Origin: Pseudomonas sp. SID14000
Lineage (GTDB): Bacteria; Pseudomonadota; Gammaproteobacteria; Pseudomonadales; Pseudomonadaceae
Reading direction: 5' to 3'
DNA length: 64,000 bases
NCBI RefSeq assembly: GCF_002165135.1
Contig: NZ_NFZQ01000015.1
Location: 1 to 64,000 of the forward strand
Shown here: positions 1 through 7,509 of the stretch, piece by piece
How the letters are laid out: the number at the start of each line of letters is the position of its first letter
Position numbering within the stretch: the stretch's first letter is position 1
The notes under the pieces: model-generated
What the model was told of the DNA's origin: nothing
What the model saw: only the letters and a program-made list of their open reading frames with translations
Databases searched by the model: none
Program-made: the position numbers and the translations under genes

Positions 1-120
1 GATGCATTCTTTATCGGCGCTTTGGTGGAAGGGGTGGGGCGATGTCTCCCACGGTCTGTACTGCTGTGAACAGTCAGAATCGGGCATTTAGTCCCACCCC
101 CCCTTCAAGTCTAACCATAC

Positions 121-146
121 AAGCGGGTTTACCCGCGAAGAGGCCG
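121..146 (-). repeat. single REP sequence
   Basis: One copy of the P. putida-type REP, containing the GCGGGTTTACCCGC core followed by GAAGAGGCC. Unlike most copies in the window it has no inverted partner nearby. Bases 1-120 upstream show no gene I can support; they may be the spacer after a gene lying outside the window. Confidence 0.75.
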
Positions 147-161
147 GAGCAGGTTTACAAA

Positions 162-452
162 TCAACCACGGGCCTTGGCGATGATCTCGATGTAATCCGC
201 CGCATTGCGCTGGTCGGCAATCTGCTCGACAAAAGTCTTGCCATGCTCGTCCTTGCCATCCAGGTCAAACCCGGCCTCGACGAAGAAACCGACAAAACGC
301 TCGAAATCGTCAATGCGCAGGCCTCGGTAGGCCTTGACCAGCTTGTGCAGCGACGGCGAGGTCACGCCATCGGCCGGCTCGAACTGAAGGAACGTCTTGA
401 TGTAGTCGTCGCTGATCTCGTCACCGATTACCTGTTTCTTGTCTTTACGCAT
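162..452 (-). CDS. small conserved pseudomonad protein (PA4642-like)
   Basis: A 96-residue soluble, charged protein with no signal peptide or membrane segment. I chose the internal ATG giving MRKDKKQVIGDEISDDYIK, because the extra 24 residues of the longer frame (rich in Gly, Arg and Cys) do not look conserved and overlap the 3' end of the upstream gene. It resembles the uncharacterised short protein next to the hpt-upp region in other Pseudomonas. The C-terminal part (GKDEHGKTFVEQIADQRN) resembles an ankyrin-like helix pair, but one motif is not enough for a domain call. Function unknown; the reading frame itself is convincing from codon usage and position. Confidence 0.75.
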   Translation of the reverse strand: MRKDKKQVIGDEISDDYIKTFLQFEPADGVTSPSLHKLVKAYRGLRIDDFERFVGFFVEAGFDLDGKDEHGKTFVEQIADQRNAADYIEIIAKARG

Positions 453-520
453 TGCCGACTCCAACTGGACCATCACGAAATTTCGAAGGCCGGCAGTGTA
501 CCCCCCGCAGGCCGGGCGCC

Positions 521-991
521 TCAACGCGTACGTACGGTACCGGTGTGCAGGTCGGCCCAGATGTGGCCGTTGCCATAAGTGAGAAACTGTACATACAGCG
601 TTTCATTGCGCAGCAGATCCATGATCACGCGGTAGTCGCTGACCGGATAATTCAGGCTCAGGGTGCGGGTTTTCTCGTCGTACACGGGTTTCTTCAGGCT
701 CTTGGCTGCTTCACCATCGAAGGTCAGCAGTACCTGGGCGATGGTCGCGCCCTTGCTCAGCGGCTTGCCTTTGAGGCGCACCTGCAACGAAGAAGTGATC
801 GGGATCGGCTGCTGGTCGGATTGGCGCTGGGCCCCCACTACCACCGAGTAGTCGGTCACTTGCAGCAATTGCTGGCCGGTCGGCGCTTCCTGGCGCAGGG
901 ACTGGTCGTCAGGCGGCAGGAACTGGCTGTGCAGCGGTGCGGCGGCGAGTGGCAGGCTGACTGCCAGTAGCAGGGGAAGAATCGCACGCAT
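521..991 (-). CDS. secreted or periplasmic hypothetical protein
   Basis: A 156-residue protein beginning with a signal peptide (MRAILPLLLAVSLPLAAAPLHS; likely cleavage near residue 18-20). The mature part is mostly beta-type sequence without cysteines or recognisable catalytic motifs, so export to the periplasm is the only supported statement. It lies 71 bp downstream of the WbuC-type cupin gene on the same strand and 68 bp upstream of the small PA4642-like gene, so co-transcription is possible. I do not recognise the family with certainty; conserved neighbours in other Pseudomonas suggest a core, not acquired, gene. Confidence 0.7.
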   Translation of the reverse strand: MRAILPLLLAVSLPLAAAPLHSQFLPPDDQSLRQEAPTGQQLLQVTDYSVVVGAQRQSDQQPIPITSSLQVRLKGKPLSKGATIAQVLLTFDGEAAKSLKKPVYDEKTRTLSLNYPVSDYRVIMDLLRNETLYVQFLTYGNGHIWADLHTGTVRTR

Positions 992-1062
992 GTGAGGCTC
1001 CTTTTATGAAGGAGCACTCTAGCACGGCCTGCACAGCCTCTTGTAGGAACGCAGGCCTGACA

Positions 1063-1542
1063 TCAATCGAACTGCGCGAGCATCCAGGCCTGGTATTCGG
1101 CCACACCGGCTTCACCTTCACGCGGCGCCCAATGCGCATGCTCACCCTCGCCCACCGGCCGGTAGGGCCCGGCCTTGCACTCGAACAGGATGCTGTCCCG
1201 CTCCAGCACCACCAGCCCATGGTAGATACCGGGAGCCAGGTCCACACCCAGGCAATCGCCGCCGGCCCGCAGTACCCGCCTGTCGGTCACCACACCGTGC
1301 TCGTCGAAGAGCAACAGGCCCAGACGGCCCTTGAGCACGATCAGCGTTTCGGCTTTGCCATCGCTGAGATGACGGTGCGGTGGGATGTAGGTGCTTGGCT
1401 GCAGCCCTACCGCCATGCGATGGCAAGGCTCTTCCATCTCATGGAAATTATGGTGCTGCCGCCCGCGCGGGTTGGCGGCAGCCTGTGCGGCCAGCTCGGC
1501 GAACAGCGATTGGTCGATGAACGCAGGCTGGCGCATGATCAC
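1063..1542 (-). CDS. WbuC-family cupin metalloprotein
   Basis: A 159-residue single-domain cupin. The metal-binding signature is visible as PPHRHLSDGKAET (first cupin motif, His-x-His and a downstream Glu) and GIYHGLVVLE (second motif with His). Overall it matches the WbuC/cupin fold metalloprotein family, which occurs near O-antigen or general metabolic loci and has no settled reaction. The ATG overlaps the stop codon of hpt by 4 bp, so the two genes are probably translated from one message with hpt upstream. No glycan genes are nearby, so an O-antigen role is not supported here. Confidence 0.8.
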   Translation of the reverse strand: MIMRQPAFIDQSLFAELAAQAAANPRGRQHHNFHEMEEPCHRMAVGLQPSTYIPPHRHLSDGKAETLIVLKGRLGLLLFDEHGVVTDRRVLRAGGDCLGVDLAPGIYHGLVVLERDSILFECKAGPYRPVGEGEHAHWAPREGEAGVAEYQAWMLAQFD

Positions 1543-2096
1543 AACCCCTTGACGGCAAAGATGCCGTTGGCGTTGCGCCAGTAGCCTTTGTAGTCCATGC
1601 CGTAACCGAAGATGTAGCGATCGACGCAGGGCAGGCCCACGTAGTTGGCTTTGAGCTCCGGGCTGGCCTTTCGGTCATGGTCCTTGTCGATCAGTACCGC
1701 CGTGTGCACCGAGCGCGCGCCGGCATGCTTGCAGAACTCGATGATCGCGCTGAGGGTGTGGCCTTCGTCGAGGATGTCGTCGACGATCAGCACGTCACGG
1801 TCGATGAACGACACTTCCGGCTTGGCCTTCCAGAACAGCTCGCCGCCACTGGTCTGGTTGCGGTAACGGGTGGCGTGCAGGTAGCTGGCTTCCAGCGGGA
1901 ACTGCAGGTGGGTCAGCAGTTTGCCAGAGAAGATCAGGCCGCCATTCATCACGCAGAACACCACCGGGTTCTTGTCATGCAGGTCCTTGCAGATCTGCTC
2001 GCCGACTTTGGCAATGGCCGCTTCGACTTCGGCTTCGGTGTACAGGCAGTCAGCTTCACGCATGACTTGACGGATATGCTCGAGATCGGCGGACAT
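1539..2096 (-). CDS. hpt: hypoxanthine-guanine phosphoribosyltransferase
   Basis: A cytoplasmic 185-residue type I phosphoribosyltransferase that converts hypoxanthine or guanine plus PRPP to IMP or GMP in purine salvage. The PRPP-binding motif is clear (VLIVDDILDEGHTL, around residues 100-113), as are the Lys-rich loop region and a C-terminal purine-binding segment (YVGLPCVDRYIFGYGMDYKG). I used the internal ATG (MSADLEHIRQ) because it gives the usual family length and is preceded by a GGAG ribosome-binding site. The gene diverges from upp across a 158-bp spacer holding short palindromes, giving back-to-back purine and pyrimidine salvage units. Confidence 0.93.
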   Translation of the reverse strand: MSADLEHIRQVMREADCLYTEAEVEAAIAKVGEQICKDLHDKNPVVFCVMNGGLIFSGKLLTHLQFPLEASYLHATRYRNQTSGGELFWKAKPEVSFIDRDVLIVDDILDEGHTLSAIIEFCKHAGARSVHTAVLIDKDHDRKASPELKANYVGLPCVDRYIFGYGMDYKGYWRNANGIFAVKGL

Positions 2097-2166
2097 GGCG
2101 CTCTCCGGGGGGCATTTTGGAAAAGCGGGCAAAGGTACGCATCCGCTCGTCACAGATCAAGCATTT

Positions 2167-2220
2167 ATGGACTAACGTCCAAATGATCAGACGACAGCAC
2201 AGGCTGAATAGATTAATCTA
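2167..2220. promoter_or_regulatory. palindromes in the hpt/upp divergent spacer
   Basis: Two short dyads lie here: TGGAC-TAAC-GTCCA at 2168-2181 and the perfect 12-bp palindrome TAGATTAATCTA at 2209-2220, which is 34 bp before the upp start codon. They are in the shared promoter region of hpt and upp-uraA and are candidate operators. A GCGG-T7 stretch follows at 2222-2232. No regulator can be named from the sequence. Confidence 0.35.
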
Positions 2221-2254
2221 GCGCGGTTTTTTTGCCCGCCTTTCGGAGCCCCCT

Positions 2255-2893
2255 ATGCCCACTCGTGAGATCCGCCATCCGCTGATCCGCCACAAGCTCG
2301 GCCTGATGCGCCGTGCCGATATCAGCACCAAGAATTTTCGCGAACTTGCCCAGGAAGTCGGCGCGCTCCTGACCTACGAAGCCACCCAGGACCTGCCGCT
2401 CGAAACCTACGAGATCGACGGCTGGTGCGGCAAGGTGCAAGTTGAAAAGATCGCCGGCAAGAAGATTACCGTGGTGCCGATCCTGCGTGCTGGCATCGGC
2501 ATGCTCGACGGCGTGCTCAGCCTGATCCCGGGTGCCAAGGTCAGCGCAGTCGGCGTTGCCCGCAACGAGGAAACCCTCGAAGCCCACACCTACCTGGAAA
2601 AGCTCGCGCCGGACATCAACCAGCGCCTGGCCCTGATCATCGACCCGATGCTGGCCACCGGCGGTTCGATGGTCGCCACCATCGACCTGCTGAAGAAGGC
2701 CGGCTGCAAAGAGATCCGCGCCATGGTCCTGGTCGCCGCGCCAGAAGGCATTGAAGCGGTGGAAAAAGCCCACCCGGATGTGCAGATCTACACCGCCTCG
2801 GTCGATCAGCGCCTGAACGAACATGGTTATATCGTGCCGGGTCTGGGCGATGCCGGTGACAAGATCTTCGGCACCAAGCAAAAGGACGCCTGA
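2255..2893 (+). CDS. upp: uracil phosphoribosyltransferase
   Basis: 212 residues, the standard length. It makes UMP from uracil and PRPP in pyrimidine salvage. The PRPP loop is LALIIDPMLATGGSM (about residues 124-138) and the C-terminal uracil-binding region GYIVPGLGDAGDKIFGT is intact. It lies 2 bp upstream of the uracil permease gene, so uptake and activation of uracil are one transcription unit. A GGAG ribosome-binding site precedes the ATG. Confidence 0.97.
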   Translation: MPTREIRHPLIRHKLGLMRRADISTKNFRELAQEVGALLTYEATQDLPLETYEIDGWCGKVQVEKIAGKKITVVPILRAGIGMLDGVLSLIPGAKVSAVGVARNEETLEAHTYLEKLAPDINQRLALIIDPMLATGGSMVATIDLLKKAGCKEIRAMVLVAAPEGIEAVEKAHPDVQIYTASVDQRLNEHGYIVPGLGDAGDKIFGTKQKDA

Positions 2894-2895
2894 CC

Positions 2896-4170
2896 ATGCA
2901 GGACGGCTTCAACGACCCGCTCTGGCGCCAGGTCGTTTCGGGCGCGCAGATGCTCTTCGTGGCATTCGGCGCGCTGGTGCTGATGCCGCTGATCACCGGC
3001 CTCGACCCGAACGTCGCGCTGTTCACCGCCGGCATCGGCACCCTGCTGTTCCAGTTGGTCACCGGCCGCCAGGTACCGGTGTTCCTGGCCTCAAGCTTTG
3101 CCTTTATCACCCCGATCATCCTCGCCAAGGGCCAGTTCGGCCTGGCCGAGACCATGGGCGGCGTGATGGCTGCAGGCTTCGTGTACACCTTCATGGGCCT
3201 GATGGTGAAAATCAAGGGTACCGGTTTCATCGACCGCATGCTGCCGCCGGTGGTGATCGGCCCGGTGATTATCTCCATCGGCCTGGCCATGGCGCCGATC
3301 GCAGCCAACATGGCGATGGGCAAGGCCGGTGACGGCAGCGTGCTGTTGCCGTACAAGACCGCCATGATGATCTCGATGCCGGCCCTGCTGACCACACTGA
3401 TTGTCGCCGTGTTCGGCAAAGGCATATTCCGCCTGGTGCCGATCATTGCCGGCGTGCTGGTAGGCTTTGCCCTGTCGTTCGCCTTTGGGGTGGTCGACAC
3501 TGCCAGGATCGCCGCCGCACCGTGGCTGGAGCTGCCCAACTTCACCGCACCAGCGTTCAACTGGCAGGCCATCCTGTTCATCGTTCCGGTCGCCCTGGCA
3601 CCGGCGATCGAGCACATTGGCGGGGTGATCGCTGTCGGCAGTGTGACCGGCCGTGACTACCTGAAGAAGCCCGGCCTGCACCGCACCTTGCTGGGTGACG
3701 GCCTGGCCACAACTGCAGCCGGCCTGTTCGGCGGCCCGCCCAACACCACCTATGCCGAAGTGACCGGCGCGGTGATGCTGACCAAGAACTACAACCCGAA
3801 GATCATGACCTGGGCGGCGGTCTTCGCCATTACCCTGGCCTTCATCGGCAAGTTCGGCGCGCTGCTGCAGAGCATCCCGGTACCGGTGATGGGCGGCATC
3901 CTGTGCCTGCTGTTCGGTTCGATCGCGGCGGTTGGCATGAACACCATGATCCGCCACAAGATCGACCTGGCCGAAGCGCGCAACCTGGTGATCGTGTCGG
4001 TAACCCTGGTGTTCGGTATCGGCGGCGTGCTGATCGGCAGCGGTGACGGCCCGGATGACTGGGGCCTGAAGGGCATCGCCCTGTGCGCCATCGTGGCTAT
4101 CGCCCTGAACCTGATCTTGCCTGGCAATGATGGCTGGAAGCACAAGAAGCTGGATGATCAGTTGCCTTGA
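2896..4170 (+). CDS. uraA: uracil permease (NCS2 family)
   Basis: A 424-residue polytopic membrane protein with about 14 hydrophobic segments. It belongs to the nucleobase-cation symporter 2 family, whose UraA members take up uracil with protons. Recognisable NCS2 features include the segment PAIEHIGGVIAVGSVTG with the Glu involved in substrate binding, and GGPPNTTYAEVTGAV with the conserved NTTY region. It directly follows upp with a 2-bp gap, which strongly supports uracil as substrate. An inverted REP pair follows the stop codon and may serve as the 3' end structure. Confidence 0.95.
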   Translation: MQDGFNDPLWRQVVSGAQMLFVAFGALVLMPLITGLDPNVALFTAGIGTLLFQLVTGRQVPVFLASSFAFITPIILAKGQFGLAETMGGVMAAGFVYTFMGLMVKIKGTGFIDRMLPPVVIGPVIISIGLAMAPIAANMAMGKAGDGSVLLPYKTAMMISMPALLTTLIVAVFGKGIFRLVPIIAGVLVGFALSFAFGVVDTARIAAAPWLELPNFTAPAFNWQAILFIVPVALAPAIEHIGGVIAVGSVTGRDYLKKPGLHRTLLGDGLATTAAGLFGGPPNTTYAEVTGAVMLTKNYNPKIMTWAAVFAITLAFIGKFGALLQSIPVPVMGGILCLLFGSIAAVGMNTMIRHKIDLAEARNLVIVSVTLVFGIGGVLIGSGDGPDDWGLKGIALCAIVAIALNLILPGNDGWKHKKLDDQLP

Positions 4171-4187
4171 TCCGGCTTTAGCCTGAC

Positions 4188-4283
4188 CCGGCCACTTCGC
4201 GGGTAAACCCGCTCCCACAGGTACCCCGCTGCCCTCAGGCCTTGTGCAAAACCTGTGGGAGCGGGTTTACCCGCGAAGAGGCC
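4188..4283. repeat. inverted REP pair
   Basis: Two REP copies in opposite orientation (TTCGCGGGTAAACCCGCTCC at the left and its reverse complement at the right) separated by about 35 bp, able to fold as one long hairpin. They sit between convergent uraA and hemH, the usual place for such elements. Confidence 0.9.
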
Positions 4284-4302
4284 AGAACAAGCAACCTTGG
4301 AC

Positions 4303-5316
4303 TCAGGCTTTTTCGCACATCCCCGCCAGCGCTTTCACCCACTGCGGGTGATCATTCAGGCACGGCACCAGCACCAGCTCCCGCCCGCCGGCCTCGACAA
4401 ACTGCTCGCTCCCGCGCATGCCGATCTCTTCCAGCGTCTCGATGCAATCAGCCACGAACGCCGGGCACATTACCAGCAGCTTCTTCACCCCGGCCTTGGC
4501 AAGCTCGTCCAGCCGAGCCTCGGTATAGGGTTCGATCCACTTGGCTCGCCCCAGCCGCGACTGGAACGACACAGACCATTTGCCATCGGGTATGCCCATT
4601 TTCTGTGCAAAGGCCCTGGCCGTGGCCAGGCACTGCCCGCGGTAGCACACCGCACGCATGTCGGCACTGGCATCCTTGCAGCAATCGGCAGCCTGGAAGT
4701 CATGCTTGCCGGTAGGATCCAGCTTCTTCAGGTGCCGTTCCGGCAAGCCGTGGAAGCTCAGCAGCAGGTGATCGTAATCCTGCTCCAGGTACGGCCGGGC
4801 ACTGGCGGCCAGTGCCTCGATATAGTCCGGGTGTTCGTAGAACGGCTGCAGCACGCGCATCTGCAACGGCAGCTTGCGTTCGTTGACCGTCTGCTTGGCC
4901 AGCTCCACAACAGTGGTCACCGTGCTGTCAGCAAACTGTGGATACAGCGGCGCCAGGGTCACCTTGCGCACACCCTGGGCCACCAGCCGCTCCAGCACCT
5001 CGGACAAGGCCGGCTGGCCATAGCGCATGGCAATCTCCACCGGGCCATGGGGCCAGTGCTCGACCATCGCCGCCTGCAGGCGGCGGGTCAGCACCACCAG
5101 CGGCGAGCCTTCCTCCCACCAGATGGAGCCATAGGCGTGCGCCGACTGCTCCGGGCGCTTGATCAGGATCAGCGACACCAGCAGACGCCGCACCGGCCAA
5201 GGCAGGTCGATCACGTACGGGTCCATGAGGAACTGGTTGAGGTAGCGGCGTACATCGGCCACCGAGGTGGAGGCCGGGGAACCCAAGTTGACCAGCAGCA
5301 GAGCGTGATCGGTCAT
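4303..5316 (-). CDS. hemH: ferrochelatase
   Basis: A 337-residue enzyme inserting Fe2+ into protoporphyrin IX, the last step of haem synthesis. It shows the family motifs LLLVNLGSP at the N terminus, LLSFHGLPERHL (with the metal-related His) and SFQSRLGRAKWIEPYT. Four cysteines cluster between about residues 208 and 230 (DCC...CYRGQC). The internal ATG (MTDHALLLVN) was chosen because the 46-residue upstream extension has no family similarity. The gene lies 13 bp downstream of the TIGR01777 epimerase gene on the same strand, likely one operon. Confidence 0.95.
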   Translation of the reverse strand: MTDHALLLVNLGSPASTSVADVRRYLNQFLMDPYVIDLPWPVRRLLVSLILIKRPEQSAHAYGSIWWEEGSPLVVLTRRLQAAMVEHWPHGPVEIAMRYGQPALSEVLERLVAQGVRKVTLAPLYPQFADSTVTTVVELAKQTVNERKLPLQMRVLQPFYEHPDYIEALAASARPYLEQDYDHLLLSFHGLPERHLKKLDPTGKHDFQAADCCKDASADMRAVCYRGQCLATARAFAQKMGIPDGKWSVSFQSRLGRAKWIEPYTEARLDELAKAGVKKLLVMCPAFVADCIETLEEIGMRGSEQFVEAGGRELVLVPCLNDHPQWVKALAGMCEKA

Positions 5317-5329
5317 GCAGCGTCCTATG

Positions 5330-6235
5330 TCAGAGGCGGCTGGACAGGTTGTCCAGGGCCGATTGCAAATCGTTGAAGCGGAAGGTGAAGCCTGCCGCCA
5401 GCAAGCGTACCGGGCGGGCGCGCTGGCCACCAAGCAGCAAGGTCGACAGCTCACCTAGCCCGGCCTTGAGCAGCAGTGCCGGCACCGGCAGCAACGCCGG
5501 CCGGTGCAGGGTGCGGCCCAGGCGCCTGGCGAACTCGCGGTTGCGCACCGGCTCAGGGGCGCAGGCATTATAGGGACCGCTGGCATCCTTGTGCTGCAAC
5601 AGAAAATCAATCAGGGCGATCTGGTCGTCTATATGGATCCAGGGCATCCATTGCCGCCCGTCACCCAAAGGCCCGCCCAGTCCCAGTTTGAAGGGCACGC
5701 GCAGGCGCGACAAAAAGCCGCCATCACTGGCCAGCACCAACCCGGTACGCACCAACACCACACGAATACCCTGAGCCTGGGAACGCAGGGCCGTCTCTTC
5801 CCAGGCAATGCACAACTGACTGGCGAAATCTTCGCGCACCGGTGGTGAAGCCTCGGTCAGCTCGCGCTCGCCACCGTCTCCGTACCAGCCCACCGCTGAG
5901 CCGGAGATCAGCACTTCCGGACGCTGTTCACGGGCGCCCAGCCAGGCCAGCAACTGCTCGGTAAGGGTAATGCGACTGGCCCACAACAGGTTGCGCCGGG
6001 CAGCCGTCCAGGGCCGGTCGGCAATCGGTGCGCCGGCCAGGTTGATCACCGCGTCCAGCTGATCGTCCGCCTCCAGTTGCTCCAGGCGGGCGATGCCACG
6101 CACGCCGGCTCCGCAGATTCTCGGCACCTGCTCAGGTCGCCGGCTCCACACCGTCAGGCGATGACCCTGGCCGAGCCAGTACTGGCACAGGTGCTTGCCT
6201 ATCAACCCGGTGCCGCCTGTCAGCAATATATGCAT
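5330..6235 (-). CDS. TIGR01777-family NAD-dependent epimerase (YfcH-like)
   Basis: A 301-residue extended short-chain dehydrogenase. The N-terminal nucleotide-binding motif is HILLTGGTGLIGKHL, and GSAVGWYGDGGE contains the active-site-like Tyr of this family. The C-terminal DUF1731-type segment (PALLLKAGLGELSTLLL) is the hallmark of TIGR01777/YfcH proteins. The substrate is unknown; some relatives are linked to cell division or chloroplast biology. It is co-directional with and 13 bp upstream of hemH, an association that may simply be operonic. Confidence 0.85.
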   Translation of the reverse strand: MHILLTGGTGLIGKHLCQYWLGQGHRLTVWSRRPEQVPRICGAGVRGIARLEQLEADDQLDAVINLAGAPIADRPWTAARRNLLWASRITLTEQLLAWLGAREQRPEVLISGSAVGWYGDGGERELTEASPPVREDFASQLCIAWEETALRSQAQGIRVVLVRTGLVLASDGGFLSRLRVPFKLGLGGPLGDGRQWMPWIHIDDQIALIDFLLQHKDASGPYNACAPEPVRNREFARRLGRTLHRPALLPVPALLLKAGLGELSTLLLGGQRARPVRLLAAGFTFRFNDLQSALDNLSSRL

Positions 6236-6348
6236 GGCTGTGTCCTCGCAGAATGCGGCGGTGGTCTATTTTTAACATCAAGGCACTTTTTTGACCCGAC
6301 GCTCTCGGATAAACATAGGCCAACCTGCCCTCCAGTGCGGAATAACCT

Positions 6349-6372
6349 TATACAAAATTTGCGCATTGTACA
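6349..6372 (+). promoter_or_regulatory. LitR-type operator (TATACA-N12-TGTACA)
   Basis: TATACA at 6349-6354 and TGTACA at 6367-6372 are spaced by exactly 12 bp, matching the direct-repeat operator described, as I recall it, for class II LitR (PplR) proteins of P. putida. The repeats lie 51 bp before the renalase-like gene, where they would overlap its promoter; the LitR-type regulator is encoded 2 kb downstream. Confidence 0.7.
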
Positions 6373-6422
6373 GGTCTGCCTGACAGCGTAGTCTGCTTAC
6401 AGCAAGGTTTGAAGAGGCCATC

Positions 6423-7409
6423 ATGACAGTACCTATCGCCATCATTGGGGCCGGTATCGCCGGTCTGTCAGCCGCCCAGGCGTTGCAGAAGGCCGGGCAA
6501 TCCGTGCATTTGTTCGACAAAGGCCACGGCAGTGGCGGACGCATGGCCAGCAAGCGCAGCGATGTCGGCGCGCTGGACCTTGGTGCACAGTACTTCACCG
6601 CCCGTGACCGGCGCTTCGTCGAGCAGGTACAGCAGTGGGTTGCCGCCGGTTGGGCCGAACAATGGAAGCCGCAGTTGTACAACTACCGCGATGGTGAACT
6701 CAGCCCCTCTCCCGACGAGCAGACGCGCTGGGTGGGCGTGCCACGCATGAGTGCAATCACCCGTGGCCTGCTCAAGGACATGACGGTCAACTTTGGCTGC
6801 CGCATCGCCGAGGTGTTCCGCGGCAAACAGTACTGGCACCTGCAGGACACCGAAGGCTGCAGCCACGGCCCCTACAGCCGCGTAGTGATCGCCGTGCCGG
6901 CACCGCAGGCCACACCACTGCTGGCTTCTACCCCCAAGCTCGCCGCCGTGGCCGCCGGCGTGCAGATGGAGCCCACCTGGGCCGTCGCCCTGGCCTTCGA
7001 GACCCCGTTGGACACCCCGATGCAAGGCTGTTTCGTGCAGGCCAACCCGCTCGACTGGCTGGCGCGCAACCGCAGCAAGCCCGGACGTGCCGAGAAATTC
7101 GACACATGGGTACTGCACGCCACCCCGGACTGGAGCCGGCAACACATCGACCTGCCCAAGGAAAAGGTAATCGAACAGCTGTGGGGCGAATTCGCCGAAC
7201 TGGTCGGCTGCGTGGTGCCGGCACCTAATTTCGCGTTGGCCCACCGGTGGCTGTATGCACGCCCAAGCAGCAACCATGAGTGGGGCGCGCTGGCCGATGC
7301 AGACCAAGGCTTGTACGCCTGCGGCGACTGGTGCCTGTCAGGACGTGTCGAGGGCGCCTGGCTCAGTGGCCAGGAAGCCGCGCGGCGGCTGCTCGAACAT
7401 CTCGAGTGA
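6423..7409 (+). CDS. FAD/NAD(P)-binding oxidoreductase (renalase-like)
   Basis: A 328-residue flavoprotein with an N-terminal FAD-binding Rossmann motif (IAIIGAGIAGLSAAQAL) followed by GSGGRMASKR, the second FAD contact typical of amine oxidase and renalase-like proteins. The C terminus carries GLYACGDWCLSGRVEGAWLSG, the conserved FAD-binding end segment. Bacterial renalases oxidise non-productive dihydropyridine isomers of NAD(P)H, but this specificity is only inferred from the fold. A LitR-type operator lies directly upstream, so the gene is probably light-induced together with the photolyase operon downstream. Confidence 0.82.
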   Translation: MTVPIAIIGAGIAGLSAAQALQKAGQSVHLFDKGHGSGGRMASKRSDVGALDLGAQYFTARDRRFVEQVQQWVAAGWAEQWKPQLYNYRDGELSPSPDEQTRWVGVPRMSAITRGLLKDMTVNFGCRIAEVFRGKQYWHLQDTEGCSHGPYSRVVIAVPAPQATPLLASTPKLAAVAAGVQMEPTWAVALAFETPLDTPMQGCFVQANPLDWLARNRSKPGRAEKFDTWVLHATPDWSRQHIDLPKEKVIEQLWGEFAELVGCVVPAPNFALAHRWLYARPSSNHEWGALADADQGLYACGDWCLSGRVEGAWLSGQEAARRLLEHLE

Positions 7410-7417
7410 TTTAGAGC

Positions 7418-7441
7418 TGTACAAAAAAACTGGTTTGCATA
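7418..7441 (+). promoter_or_regulatory. degenerate LitR-type repeat
   Basis: TGTACA at 7418-7423 is followed after 12 bp by TGCATA at 7436-7441, one mismatch from the operator consensus. It lies upstream of a better copy at 7467-7490 and may be a second, weaker site. Confidence 0.4.
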
Positions 7442-7466
7442 ACTTCTGGGCTGTGCTGGAATAACC

Positions 7467-7490
7467 TGTACAAATTTTTTGTCACGTACA
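7467..7490 (+). promoter_or_regulatory. LitR-type operator (TGTACA-N12-CGTACA)
   Basis: TGTACA at 7467-7472 and CGTACA at 7485-7490 are 12 bp apart, a one-mismatch match to the P. putida LitR direct repeat. It ends 19 bp before the start codon of the DUF523-DUF1722 gene and would control the operon containing the regulator itself and the photolyase. Confidence 0.65.
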
Positions 7491-7509
7491 GGTTTAATGG
7501 AGGCAGCCC

